From NCBI GenBank assembly GCA_023846275.1, contig CM043877.1, forward strand, positions 16,226,607 through 16,290,606: a stretch of DNA of 64,000 nt, in the 5' to 3' direction. The notes beneath the pieces were generated by a model, which saw nothing but the letters and a program-made list of their open reading frames with translations, ran no database searches and was not told the origin of the DNA. Shown here in pieces: positions 11,331-24,950 of this stretch (the stretch's first letter is position 1; each line of letters begins with the position of its first letter). Source of the stretch: Vanilla planifolia (Eukaryota; Streptophyta; Magnoliopsida; Asparagales; Orchidaceae). Both the position numbers and the translations under genes were made by a program.

Positions 11331-13336
11331 TCACTTTTATTTAAATATGACGAAATATTTATAGTGAGATAAGTTCTAGAAGAACAAAGAAGGGAAATAA
11401 AGTGATACAATAGAGTTAATTAGTGCTTTATTTAAAAGTTCAATGCTTGTGTTTCATATTTGAGAGTTCTCTTCATTATATTCATTGGCATTACCTCTAC
11501 TATAGAGATTTCCTTATGTGACAATGTAAGTTAATTAATTATAAAATATATTTTTAATTATAATTTATTATTGGACGGAGATTCTATAGATTTAGAACAG
11601 AAAAATTCATATATTTTGGTGCATCTTAAAATGCTGTCAGGACGATGATAGTTAGATTCAATATTTAAGTATATCATTGTGAATGTCTCAATTAAAGAAA
11701 TTTAGAAGTACATTGATTATAATTTTTTAAATAATTTAAATTCCTTTATAAATTGTTTAAAGTAGAAAGGAAAGAACTAATATTATATTTAATACTTTTG
11801 TTAATATAATGGTTGCATGAAGAAAATTAAAGTGAAAAAAAAGATCTTAGAAATAAAAAGGGAGAAGAGAATGAGTTTTGAGAGAAGAAAGGAAGAAATC
11901 TTCAAGGATTCTCACTTGATTTATAGCAATAGCAAAAGATTTTGGAACTAAAGAGGAATGGAAGTTGAGAAAGGAACTCATATCTTATTTCATTTAGAAG
12001 AGTTGTGTGAAATAAGCTTCTACTTATGATTTTCTTTCATTTGTCTGTTGTGTGGTTATATGTTGCTTCAAGTTTAGTGTAGGATCGACTATGGATTAGG
12101 CCAAAATCCATAACTCATTATTTTTTACTATGCCTTGCTACCTTTCAATTAGGTCAATCATGATGTATGATATACTTAAATGGATGGTACGATGAAAACA
12201 ACAGTCAATTAATGAGCAAGAAAATTAGGATCGATCATTTCCCAAGAAGATCATAAAGTATGATAATGTTTGTTAGATTGTATTATTTGTGGAGGAGTGT
12301 TAGACCCTAAAACTATAAGAGAATCATATAGTATGATAATATTTATTATATTATATAATAAGTTGTGCAACATAAAACTCTGAAGTCCCCAAAGGATCAT
12401 ACAATTTGAAGATATGCATAAGATGATATGATTAACCATCGTTTAATTAATTAAACTATTTGAAATGAAATTTGATGGCTAAAACCTAAAGATAATATAG
12501 TCCAATGGAAACATTGGATAATACTATCAAATTTAGGAGCATGTAAACATTAAGATTGATCTGTCTGACATAATCTCTAGATAGCTGCTTACTAGTGACA
12601 TATAATGATAGAGGAATTTAATTGTACGACATGAAGCTTTGAATAGTGAAAGTGAATCATAGCAAACTCTCTAAAGTCTTTAAAGACCTACTTGTAATAA
12701 TGTTTGCAAGTGCTTTTGATTTGAAAAAATAAAGTAGTTTTGTGCAACATGAAAGAATAAAAAGTATGAAGTAAATTGAATAAGTTTTAAAGGTTGAAGA
12801 TAAAAAATTTAATAGTTATTAATAAATCACAATGAGAATTATATAGAAAATGAAAGAAATAAATAAATAAAATGTCAAGATGGTTAAACAAGTACCTTAA
12901 TTATAATGTAAGTAGGTTAAATTATTTAAATACTTTAAAATACTATTATGGAATGCAATGTGCTATGAGCACCCTATATGGCATAGAATCATTTATGCAT
13001 GCCTTGCCCAACATCAATCACTATAACCCAATAAAATACATATATAATAAAAATCTTCCAGGTTAAATCAAAGCTTGAAATATAAAAAGGATACATGTTT
13101 CTAAAACGAGTAAAGGAGATATAAAAATCCACAATAATCTAGAAACATTCAAATAAAATAGCAATGCAAAGAAACAAATAGTTTTTTTACTATATAAAAT
13201 TCTCAAATTGGCACTCTACAGAAATCCAAAATAAAATACAAATGTACCCACATGTAAATAATATTTTTCATATTCATCAAATACATCAGCATCTTACCCC
13301 TTAAGTCTTGAAATATTCTTTAAGGACTCATAGTTG
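11331..13336. other. AT-rich region without recognisable gene
   Basis: Short open frames only, with no conserved protein motif. Given its position upstream of the Tat-type pol it may hold decayed gag or LTR sequence, but nothing supports a specific call. A gtggaggagtgttagaccc string at about 12290 resembles a polypurine-tract/LTR junction but has no partner. Confidence 0.4.
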
Positions 13337-13508
13337 ATGAGTATCAACATGTCTGATAATGTAAGTGAGAAATGAGCATCATATGCTCAATAATCAAACC
13401 TCCAACTAAATTTAATAAAAAATATAATGATCAAATAAAGTAGCTAATAAATAAGATAAAATGCTAGATAAAAGACTTCATGTTAATCTATATAAAGAAT
13501 GTTATAAT
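13337..13508 (+). repeat. 172-bp repeat, direct copy 1
   Basis: Starts atgagtatcaacatgt and ends aatgttataat. It is nearly identical to 13702-13873 (four mismatches seen by eye). Its right-hand 99 bp (13410-13508) is the left arm of a perfect-looking inverted repeat with 13605-13703. Confidence 0.9.
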
Positions 13509-13528
13509 AATAATATATATATATATAC

Positions 13529-13604
<76 letters not shown>
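13509..13604. repeat. TA-rich microsatellite forming the loop of a fold-back
   Basis: Mostly (TA)n with a short (CATA)n interruption, lying exactly between the two inverted 99-bp arms. Confidence 0.9.
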
Positions 13605-13606
<2 letters not shown>

Positions 13607-13703
13607 TATAACATTCTTTATATAGATTAACATGAAGTCTTTTATCTAGCATTTTATCTTATTTATTAGCTACTTTATTTGATCATTATATTTTTTATTA
13701 AAT
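13605..13703 (-). repeat. Inverted 99-bp copy
   Basis: Reverse complement of 13410-13508, and also of 13775-13873. It abuts, with a 2-bp overlap, the second direct copy. The order is therefore direct copy, TA loop, inverted partial copy, direct copy. Confidence 0.9.
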
Positions 13704-13873
13704 GAGTATCAACATGTATGATAATGTAAGCGAGAAATGAGCATCATATGCTCAATAATAAAACCTCCAACTACATTTAATAAAAAATATAATGATCAAA
13801 TAAAGTAGCTAATAAATAAGATAAAATGCTAGATAAAAGACTTCATGTTAATCTATATAAAGAATGTTATAAT
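13702..13873 (+). repeat. 172-bp repeat, direct copy 2
   Basis: Same length and ends as 13337-13508 and again followed by a (TA)n tract (about 13872-13892). Confidence 0.9.
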
Positions 13874-13894
13874 ATATATATATATATATATCCA

Positions 13895-14109
13895 GCTTAT
13901 CATAAGCATTGGTACTTTTGTTTTCCTTTTTTCATTCATCATTTTCCATTTATATTCATTTATTTTACTATTTTTTATTACTTTTCTTTTAATATATTCA
14001 TTCTTTTTTTAGACTAATACTTTTTCATGATCCATATCTTTGTACCTAAAGATCCTATATCATATTTCATCATCATAAGTCTTGATAATTGAAAATATCA
14101 TGATCTTAT
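13895..14109. other. AT-rich spacer
   Basis: T-rich low-complexity DNA; no gene seen. Confidence 0.4.
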
Positions 14110-14460
14110 CTCTAAGTACTATAACTCTAGGAAGTAAAATATCTCATCATCATTAAGTTTCATAGTAAAATACCAACATCTTATGTTGACGAGAAATGAG
14201 GTGCTCAAAATACTTAACCCCCATCTTTGAGTACCCACAACACTCAAGAGTGAAGTATCACATCATCACTAAGTCTTACCCCCTAATACCAACATCTTAT
14301 ACTAATGCGATATGAAGCATTCAAAATATTAGAGTTTAATCTTTACATATCCATGATACCCAGGAGTGAAGTATCTCATCATTACTAAGTCTCACCCCTT
14401 AGTGATATCATGTGCCGATGGGTTATAAAGAACTCGAAAGCTCAATCCTCATCTCTAAGT
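14110..14460. repeat. Degenerate ~115-bp tandem repeat, about three units
   Basis: Units begin near 14110, 14222 and 14339 with tctYtaagtac/tcttTgagtacc and share gagtgaagtatcNcatcatNactaagtc. The array probably belongs to an LTR, because other LTRs here have comparable internal repeats. Confidence 0.6.
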
Positions 14461-17111
14461 GAGAAACACTAGAAAGTTTTAGGAAGTTGGAAGAAAAGAA
14501 ATGAGAGAATTGATTTCCAACTATTTAAGGGAAGTTCGATAGGGTTGAAATTAAGACAAATTGGTGAGGTTGTTCTAGTAGTAAGGTTAGTTTTATCAAG
14601 AGAAAGAGTTGGGTGAGAAGATGAATATGGTGAGGAGGCTATGTTAAATTTAGTGATTTATTCATGCTTTCCTGTTGTATAGAAAAATTGAGGAATCACT
14701 TAAATTTTTGGTTGGGTTTCATGTGGAAATTGTTAAGGTTTTTTATAAGGTTTATATCTTTTATTCATGTTTCCTTGGAATCTAAGAGGATAATTAGTAA
14801 GTAGTAGCTAAGTCTATTTGGAGTTACCAATAACATATGATTAGTTATGTTTAGAAGTATAACAAAACCTTTTTTATAAAAAAAAATTATGGTACATTAA
14901 TATTTAATATATAATACATTTAATTCATGAATAAAGTATATGACCATTTAGGTGTATAGTATGTTTAATAAAACAAATAGTGCTAAACCGTATCATGACA
15001 CAAATTCCAATATATGGTATGTTTGGTTCAAAAGAAAGGGGAGGAAAGGATAAAAAGGAATCTATTTTATTGAAAATCTATTTCCCAAGATTAAATTACA
15101 ACATTGTGCTATAGGAATTAATATACAACACGATCTTTAACTTAGCATGCCAAGATTAAAAACTCTTATTTAGTTCAGTAGAAAATCCAAGTGCACATGT
15201 ATGGCATGTTGGAAAGAATGTACGATGTGTGAGTTCTATTGCAAAGAATAAATGGAGTTTTATAAAATGTAATAAGCATGTCAAAAACTATAAAATGAAT
15301 TGTTATCAATTAAATTTCATCTAATTTATGAAATAGGGATCGAAAAGAGAAGCATGAATGAATCAAATTCTATCTCTGAGGCATTAGTTGGTAAATCTTC
15401 TATAAGTAATATAAGAAGTAAGAGTAATTAATTCTAAAGGAATGCATGAGCATGAATATAAGCATTACATCATGAATTATCCATTTTTGTATGTTGTGAT
15501 ATTTTAATGGTATCATGTTGATAGAAGAAATGTATGCATATATTGAATATCTAAATCTCATATTATATGGGATGAAATATGTAAAATATAAGTCATGGAA
15601 TATGATAATCAATAAGTTAACTAAGTCAACAAACTACATAACTAGTATAAGCCCTCGAAAGGTCAAAGAGATATTATAAATATATACGTATTTACACACA
15701 CACACACATATTCCTTAGAAAATATGGATATAAAAAGGGAAAGAAATTAGAAAAAAGACAAAGGGTGGAGTAAATATTGAAGCAAGCTAAATAAGCATCA
15801 TTATACCTTATTGTTATATATGTGATACATAACATCTCAAAAGTGAGAATAAAAAATTTTAATAAATTCAAACTATAAGATATTGAAAAAAAATATTAGA
15901 AAATGATTGATGACCTTAAAGAGTTATAAACTAAAATATTTTATATGATTATATTTTAAAACTTTTTAAGAATTTTTTAAGGATATTTTAAAATTTTAAG
16001 ATATTGTATAATATGATATCATAGTATTGTAAGTTCGATTGAGTGAAAGAATCAATTAGATAAACAAATTTAAAAAATAATGTTATAAAAATACAATAAT
16101 GATAACATATAAGTATAATAATGTGCAATCAACACAACATCACTATGGGTTAGAGTAGTCTATTAATTAAGAAAGTAGTTGATCATATATAATGACCATT
16201 GAGTTTCATACAATATGATCAAGTAAGAGAGAATAACTATGAGACAAGTGTGAATACGCATAAAAATAGGTTGAGGGATAAGAGAAGCAAGGCATAACAC
16301 TAGGTTATTAATACATAAGAACTAACAATCGATACAAACAAACTATTATCTAATATAAAAGTAATGAATGTTTTAGTATGATTCGGTAAGAAGAAACAAT
16401 TAATTAAGTTTGAATGGTTAAATAATGAGTGCACAAATTATATAATAAATTAAGCATTAATGTATAAATATGATTTGGTGTATAATAAACATAACATAAG
16501 GGAATCATCAAAAATAAGAAAGAAGATATACTGTATAGTATTGCTAATCCTATCGTCTGATAAAGTGAGATATTAAAGTTGGATGACTATCATATAGGTA
16601 TGAATATACTATTATTAAGCATAAAAGAGTATAGAACCCAATAATTACATAAGTATAATAAGACAAACATATATGTAAAGTACTTAACGTGAATCTATAG
16701 AAGTGTTAGATTGTATAGTATGATAGAAATATATTATACGATAAGAGAAAATAAAGTAGGTTATAATATGAAAGCATTCAAGGAAAGATACTTTAGATAG
16801 ATCATATAATATGATAAATTGATCATATCAGTATAATAAAGATATAAGAGTATAATATATTGTAATTTCATTAATTATAATTTAGTAAAGAGATATAAGA
16901 AATTGATAAGTATTATAAACAATATCATACAAACAACATAAAAAAGAGTGCCTAAAATAATTAGTTGAAGGACACTATAATATGATGAGCAAAAATATAT
17001 CATACAACAATGTGAAGACTAACATTATAAATAAAATTATACTCATGAAAAAAGAAGAATAGTAGTATTATATTGGTAGATAGTGATGTCATAATAATAT
17101 GACAAAAAAAT
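14461..17111. other. AT-rich gene desert
   Basis: No conserved coding segment. A (CA)n tract of about 15 bp is at 15695. The part at 16000-17000 is rich in tataatatgat-like words, without a clean period. Confidence 0.4.
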
Positions 17112-17365
17112 TAAGATAGATTTAAAAATGTTGAGAATCATATGTTATTATTAAGATGATCATACTTATATAATTAGTAGAGATTGAAGATCTTAAACTT
17201 AAAATTATATATTAAGAAAACTAATATGAAGACAAGTCTAAGATAGATTTAAAAATGTTGAGAATCATATGATATTATTAAAATGATCATACTTATATAA
17301 TTAGTAGAGATTGAAGATCTTAAACTTAAAATTATATATTAAGAAAAGTAATATGGAGACAAGTC
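17112..17365. repeat. 127-bp tandem duplication
   Basis: Two adjacent copies (17112-17238 and 17239-17365), both beginning taagatagatttaaaaatg and ending gacaagtc or a close variant, with only a few mismatches. Confidence 0.85.
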
Positions 17366-17529
17366 TAATTGACCAAAAATCATGGTATTTAAGTAAAAGT
17401 GTAGTTAAAGAGATACAAAACTAAAGAACACAATTATTAAAGAGAGATAAATGATAGGAATGCAAAGAGACATTGGTTTAATATAAAAGCAAGTGAGTTT
17501 GTGTATATTAAGGATTTTTCACTCATGTA

Positions 17530-19741
17530 TCAATGTAATTGACTTCTTGTGTTGGAGTGATGGAAGGAAAGAAAAGAAGTGTGCTTGGGGTGCCCCTTCT
17601 TATCACAAACTCCATATTTTCTAGTTTAAATAATTATACTTTCTTAAAATTTTAAATTTCAAATAGACAAAATCTCTCTTAGATTTTTTCTATTTTTTCA
17701 TTATATAATAACATTTATTTCACATATATATAATAATAAACCATCCACATTATTTATATCCATAATTATCAACTAAAAAACCTTCAAACTAAAACTCTTA
17801 TCCGAAATCACAATTTATCACAACATTGATTTTCATAATTACATTTGGAACTTTACAACATAATGTTCCATAATTTCTAAATGTAGGGTTATAGGACTTT
17901 TATCTCAAAACTTCAATTTTTTAAGCTTATTTAGTAGTTGTGTTCATTATTACCTTTCTTGACTTTATGCTTTCAATATACATAAAATGTTAGTGCCAAA
18001 ATAGGTTGAGTCAATCATCATAGGGTTAGTAAGCTATCTCTAACAATAAATAAATATTCAAATAAAAAAATATTTTAAGAAAATTGTATGTAGTGTCTAA
18101 TCACATATATCAACCACAAAAATAAGTAAACAATGTCTTTTTCAAATTAAAATGTAATAAGGACATGATATTCTATAAAAAAAAAGTATGTTATAAACTC
18201 CAAAATAGAAATAACAAACATATATAGTTTTTAATTATTTTATCTTTTATTTAATGTGATCTCATTTATTGAAACTTATTTTTATTTAACTAAGTAAACC
18301 TTATGATGGCTATGTTGTTGCTCCCATCTTTTAAGCATTCAATATCCTTTTTTTAGTTTAATTAATTATGATAGAAACTTCAATTATTGATTATTCTTAT
18401 CATATTCACATGTAGAATCATTCTCAATATTTTAATTTTTCTAATAGACATATCTTTAAGATAATTCTCAATTATGAGACTCATTAACCACTAGCACCTC
18501 TTGATAGTAAATTATAATCATGTGGCTTATTGACCATTAACCATTTAATAGTAAAAAAGTCTTAATCATGTGGTGCACTGATCAACAACCACCTCATAGT
18601 GACAAATCCCAATATTATAACACATTGGATATTAGCCACAAAGAACATCACATTTTAATTTGGAGAACTTCTTATTCACTAATCTTTTATAATTTATTTC
18701 AATTAACGTACTCTTAGTTTGATTTCACAAGCAAAGTGTTTTTTTTCAATTTTTATAGTATTTAAGATATTTACAATGACACATCAAATGTCATACTTAT
18801 AAAATTATAACAAGTAGAATAATTTCACATAGTAATACATCACCATAAGTAAGGCATACATCTAATTACAAGTATTAATTCCAATAAAGTTATAATATAA
18901 CATTACAACAATACATTAATCTCGTAGGCTTTATGTAGGACTCACATACTAAGCCATATCTACAACTACAAGTAGTACATTTAACAAACACATGTAGTAT
19001 TTATGTTTAAATACCTACAATAGTTTTCTTATTTTATGCATGTTATTATTACTAATTAAATTTTTGTTTCTCAATTTTAGTCTATTAAACAATAATCTCA
19101 ACTTAATGAAAAAAATTAGTGAAATTTTGTACCATGATTTGTAATATTTTTATCACACAACTCTCTTCTAATTGATGAATTTTTCTCTCTTCAATAACTT
19201 TCTCTCTCCCTGATTTGCTCTTTTATCTAGCAAATTTCATTCCATATTATTCTAATATCTAAATTGAAACTTAATTAAGGCTAATTTCTTTGATTTCTAT
19301 CATAAATTAAAAAGATTTGAAGGTATACAATGAGGAATAAAAAACTTTTATATTCTCTTTTTTTTAATTAACCAATTTCCTATTAGTAGAAATCATGTCT
19401 CCTCCTCAAATTTGTCAAGCTTTTATTAGTGGTGGCTACTTCTCATCTTTGGTGAGAACAATCCCTTTCAAATTCACTTAGTCACATGAAGGAAATCTTA
19501 TTTTTTGAAAAATTAAAAATAGGTTATTATATATATATAATAATAATATTTATATTTATTAATTTTGATAATTCATAGTAATTAAGAACAAACTTTGATC
19601 GATATAAAATAAATATTGTTCTTCTTGTCTTGATGAGCTCTATCTAATTTTATATTTTAGAGAATAGTTTTTCTAGAGTTTTGGCATATTTTATGAAAAA
19701 GTTTAAATCATATGTGATTTTGAAGATTTGAGGATGTTACA
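17530..19741 (-). mobile_element. Possible old gypsy LTR (- strand)
   Basis: The right edge at 19741 reads, on the - strand, TGTAACATCCTCAAATC, a good family-type LTR start. Inside are degenerate ~48-bp tandem repeats (18470-18620). The left edge is not defined and no target duplication was found. It could be a solo or 5' LTR. Confidence 0.4.
18470..18620. repeat. Degenerate ~48-bp tandem repeat
   Basis: Three units share aatcatgtggcNNatt/actgaccaNtaaccac...tNatagtNA. The layout is like the internal repeats of the other LTRs. Confidence 0.5.
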
Positions 19742-21519
19742 ATTCACAAGTGTTGAAAAGAATCATAAAAGGGTTAGGTGCATAACAAAAATATAACTAA
19801 TTACTCTTGAAAATTACTATAATAAAAACTTTGAGTAATGATATAAGCTTGGTGAGACCATTATACTAATTTATAAGGTAAGCATATCTTTTACTTATGT
19901 ATATATATTTAAATAATGTGTAATGCTAGGTTAGATCTCTCAAAGGATACATAAAAAATATTATATGAAATATGCTTGTTAACCTTATTTCCAATAATAT
20001 ATTATCAATTAAAGGATGCATATGTAGGTAAAACATGTACTTATATGTATATGCTTGCTTGTAATATGTATTGTAGATTAGAGACCTTTATAATTTATAA
20101 GATATCAAGTTAAAGATATACAAATAGGCAAGATATGCATATGAGATGATATTTGATGCATGATGTTTACTAAAAATATATATCTTTAAGAGATGATCAT
20201 GAAGGAAATGAATTAAGAATGTCAAATGCTAATGTTCTTATAGAATTATCTTATGTGTGTTGCTTAAGCATGTGTGATGTGTTACTTCAATTATGAGTTT
20301 ATTTATTTTTATAATTGTATAATATTATTCATAAAAGATACATGTAAAATAAAAGATTATTGTGATAATGGTCATAAAAGAAGATAAGAAAAGAAAAGAA
20401 AAAAAGATGTTTTTATGATAATAGGCACTAAATAAAAATAAATAAATAAATATGAAAAATAAAAAAAGGAAATAAGTTTGGTGAATAGAATATAATGTTC
20501 AAAATAAAAGGATAAGAGCTTGTCCAAGGTAGCAACAATGTATTCTAAAATAGTAGGTTTAAAAGATGAGCCAAATGAGCATTTGTTCAGATTATTTTAG
20601 TTTGAGATAATTTATTCTTAAATATGTCTATTTTTTATGAAAATAGACTTTCTTGATGTAATCCTTAAAAAGGTAAAAAGATAAAAATAAATAACAAATG
20701 TTTAAAAGCTTTAAATGCTAATTTGATAAAAGATTCACACAAAATTTATGTTACTTTTTATTATTTGCTCTCATGTTTTATTTATATTATATGTTGCAAA
20801 TGATATATGCATATGATTATCCAAATATTATATTTCTTTAAATCTATATACATGTATTTGCTACAGAGTCACTGTCAATTATCTTTTGCTTTTTTTGGCC
20901 TAACACTATTAGATCAAAGAAAGACACTTTATGGACTACTAGGATAGAGTGAGAGCTAACACACATTGATTTAAAAGATATTATAATTGTTATTAGATGT
21001 GTATTTTTTTTAATTTTAATTAAGTAAAGAGGATATGTAAATGATTTATTAATCATTGATATTATATATACATTTATTTTTTTAAAAAAATATGAGAAAA
21101 TTAATATTTTTACTTAAGTATAATAGATACCTCTTTTACTTGATTTCATGAGAATAAAAGTTCACTTACACTATAATTTTTATAAAAAGTAATGAATAAA
21201 TGTTTATTTTTTAAAATATTAATAAAAAAGAGTAAGAAATAGATGTCATGATACCAAAAATCTGATAAAGACTTATGAAGGTCATTACATGATATAAGAT
21301 AATAAATAAATAAGAAATAAATTATCATTTCTCCAAATACATTATAATATATTTGATAACAAAAAAAATTAGATCCTTAACATAGGATGCAAGGCAGGAT
21401 GAACAAAGTTTGAATACTAAAACACATGTTGGCATAAGAGACATTCCCTTACATTGCTAGCATATTATGTAGGATCTTAATGTATGAAGATGATGACATT
21501 TTATTTCTTGGACACCACC
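19742..21519. other. AT-rich gene desert
   Basis: Low-complexity AT-rich DNA with no conserved open frame. A few A-rich purine tracts occur (20385-20470). Confidence 0.4.
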
Positions 21520-22546
21520 CATGCTCTATGTCAAATGTAGATGTATTAAGTGTTATTATTGTTTAACACTATGTGCATGCTTCAATATACAAATATGATA
21601 TAATATAATTGTCAAACAATAATGATGTTTTTATAAGCAAAGAGATGATGATATGATGGTTAGTGAAAATAAAAATAATGTGAAATAGGATTCCATGAAA
21701 TGGGGATAATGGTATTAAAGGAAATAATATAGGCCAAAATAATCAAAAAGGTATATAAGAAAATTAACAAAAAGGGAATTGAGTTATCTACATTATGGAA
21801 AAATAACTAAAGAATAAATGAGACAATGGGCTGTGTATGTGTGTCTATATACACCAACCATACTCCATGTCAAAATTGGATGTATTAAGTGATGTTATTG
21901 TTAACACTATATGTAGGATTTTGATATGCAAATATGATATGATATAATATAATTGTCAAAAAATAATGATATCTCTATAGGAAAAGAGATGAAGATATGA
22001 TGCTTAGTGAAAATAAAAATAATATTAAATGGGATCCTATAGAATTGAGATAGTGGTATTGAAGGAAAAATATAAGTCAAATAATCAAAAATATGCATGA
22101 GGAAATTAAGAAAAATGGAATTTTAATTAGCTATATTATAGAAATAACTAAATAGTAAATAAGATGATGATGATGATATGTGTGTGTGTGTGTATAAACC
22201 ACCCATGCTTTATGTTAAATCTAGATGTATTTAGTGATGTTATTGTCAACATTATATGTAGACCTTTGATCTATAAATATGATATGATAGATTATGATTA
22301 TAAAAAAATAATGATATTCTTAAAGAAAAATAGTTGATGTTGATGTGATGCCTAGTGAAAATAAAAAAGTATTATATGGGATCCCATAGAATCAAGATGA
22401 TGGCATTAAGAAAAAAATATATGCCAAACAATAAAAAAGTTATATGAGGAAATTAAGAAATATGGAATTGAGTTAGCTATATAATGGAAAAATAACTAAA
22501 TAATAAATGAGATGCTAATGATATGATGATGATAATGATGATGATG

Positions 22547-22577
<31 letters not shown>

Positions 22578-22935
22578 CATATATACACTACTCATGCTTT
22601 ATGCCAAATCTAGATGTATTAAGTGATGTTATTATTAACATTATATGCAAGACTTTGATGTGCAAATACGATATGATATAGTATGATTATCAAAAAATAA
22701 TGATATTCTTATAAGAAAAGAGATGATTGTATGCCTAGTGAAAATAAAAATAGTATTAAATTAGATCCCATGCAATAAAGATAATGGGTTTAAGGGAAAA
22801 ATATAGGCCAAATATTTAAAAGAGTATATGAGGAAATTAAGAAAAAAATAAATTGAGTTAGCAATATTATGAAAAAATAACTAAAGAATAAATGAGATGA
22901 CGATTTGTGTGTGTGTGTACACATGCGTATATATA
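21520..22935. repeat. Four-unit tandem array (~340-390 bp units) with TG microsatellites
   Basis: Each unit starts catgctNtatgtcaaat...gatgtattaagtg, at about 21520, 21859, 22204 and 22593. Each contains a gtgaaaataaaaataNta block and ends in gatgatgat plus (TG)n (the longest at 22549-22577). Units are diverged, so the array is old. A possible LTR end (ggcatgaca) at 23176-23184 suggests it lies in a + strand LTR. Confidence 0.8.
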
Positions 22936-23888
22936 TATTTGGGCTATAATTCTTCATTCTACTATAACAGAGTAGTAGTAACTTAGGATGTTTATATATT
23001 GAGTGTTGTGCATTAGAATAGCTAGGTATATTAAGATATTGATGTCATGACATTATTTATTTAATTTAATTCAAGCATTGTCTTTATTACTCTTATTCAT
23101 ACTTAAATATTGATTAATATTTGAAATTATGTGTAGGGTTTTATGCTTATCATTTATTTTTTTCTTACATATTAAGGCATGACATTAACATAATAAGAGG
23201 GGTAAGCTAAGGCGGCAATGAGGATGAGTAGTTATTTATTAACCTTGGGTCTTACTATTTTTTCTTAGCTTTTGCATATATATATATATAATATGATGTA
23301 GAAGATTATAAATATAGTTGCATAGTATGGTGAATTTTTTAACTCCATGTATTAGATATTTATGAATGTACTTGATGTGAAAAAGAATGGGAGCTATAAT
23401 TTGTTTTGTCATTCCTTATCTGGAAGGTTTTATGTCCTTAAGTTTGACATTATTACTCCAACAGAATCTAAAATTATTTAAGAGAGGCTTTGGTTAAGAT
23501 TTATAGGTAGAGTTTGACAAGAACAGTTTTACTGAATGTTCATCAAACAATCTAACAATCATTTAATGTTCCATTAGAAAGTTTAATAAGGTATGATTGG
23601 ATAGTTCAACTGAGTGGGTGAAGTCTAGGTTATAAGTATCAAACAATATGATGAGAGCTTATGAGAGATTACATTGAGCATTATACCCACATTGAATCAT
23701 TTGATAAGAGAGATTAAATAGTCTAATGACATAATCAAATAGTTTGATAAAGAAAAATTTGTTAAGTTTAGCAAGTTTCATTGGGTTTTGAGAGTAAAAT
23801 GAATATAATTAAAGTATTTGAATTATAAATAAATATGAATATAATAAAAGCTCTACACAAAATTATAGAATGAGAAGAAGAAAAATGA
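22936..23888. other. AT-rich spacer
   Basis: Nothing coding is seen. ttaaggcatgaca at 23172-23184 resembles the 3' end of gypsy LTRs in this window. Confidence 0.4.
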
Positions 23889-24950
23889 GAAATAGAACAC
23901 TTTAATCTCTAACATATCAGGTAGGCATCTTGTATAACTAGTTATGTTAGCACCACCTTATATATTATGCTATGAAAATTACTTGTATGACAAATTATCT
24001 TGATAGAACTCCAATGTTGGGTTAAAAGAGTATAATAGATAATATTTTCTATTTAATAAGTTAATATGATATTGAGCATAATAAAACCATGAGAAAATGA
24101 GATAATATTTAGTGGGGTTAACACGATGATGAGATGAAACATAACTTTGAGTGGTGTTTATTCCATGATAAAGGAAGTTAATAATGGTCTTATGCCATGA
24201 AAAGGCTAGATACACCCTAGGTGGTGATGATAATATGAGCCTTGAGTGATAATAATACCTCAAGGTAGGGTACAAGCCTTTATTGATAATTTTGTAATAT
24301 GATACTTATAATTTAGAGTGGTGTTCATATCATGATGAGATATGAAATAATCAGAATGCTATTGATGTTAAGAAAGGTATTACAAAATCTAATTTAAGAA
24401 TAAATCAGAGCAAGATAAATAAGAAATAGAGCACTTTAATCGCTAACATATCAAGTTGGCATCTTGTACAACTAATTATGTTAGCACTACCTTATATATT
24501 GTGCTATGAAAATTACTTGTATGACAAATTATCTTGATAAAACTCTAATGTTGGGTTAAAAGAGTATAATAGATAATATTTTCTATTTAATAAGTTAATA
24601 TGATATTGAGCATAATAAAACCAGGAGGAGATGAGATAATATTTAATGGTGTTAACACTATGATGAGATGAAACATAACTTTGAGTGGTGTTTATTCTAT
24701 GATAAAGGAAGTTAATAATAGTCTTATGTCATAAAATGCTAGATACACCCTAGGTGGTGATAATAATATAAGCCTTGAGCAATAATGATACCTCAAGGTA
24801 TGGTATAAGCCTTTACTAATAATTTTGTAATAAGGTACATATAATTTAGAGTGGAGTTCATATCATGATGAGATATGAAATAACCAGAATGCTATTGATG
24901 TCAGAAACGGTATTACAAAATATAATCAAGAATAAACCAGAGTAAGACAT
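23889..24950. repeat. 534-bp tandem duplication
   Basis: Copy 1 (23889-24422) and copy 2 (24423-about 24950) run in parallel through their whole length, with gaaatagaRcactttaatc at the start and gctattgatgtNag near the end, at moderate divergence. The translated frames are not conserved between copies, so this is not a gene duplication. Confidence 0.85.

Noticed and set aside
12251-12439. Possible Copia LTR edge (gtggaggag then tgttagaccc)
   Set aside because: No partner LTR, no Copia coding motif and no target duplication found.
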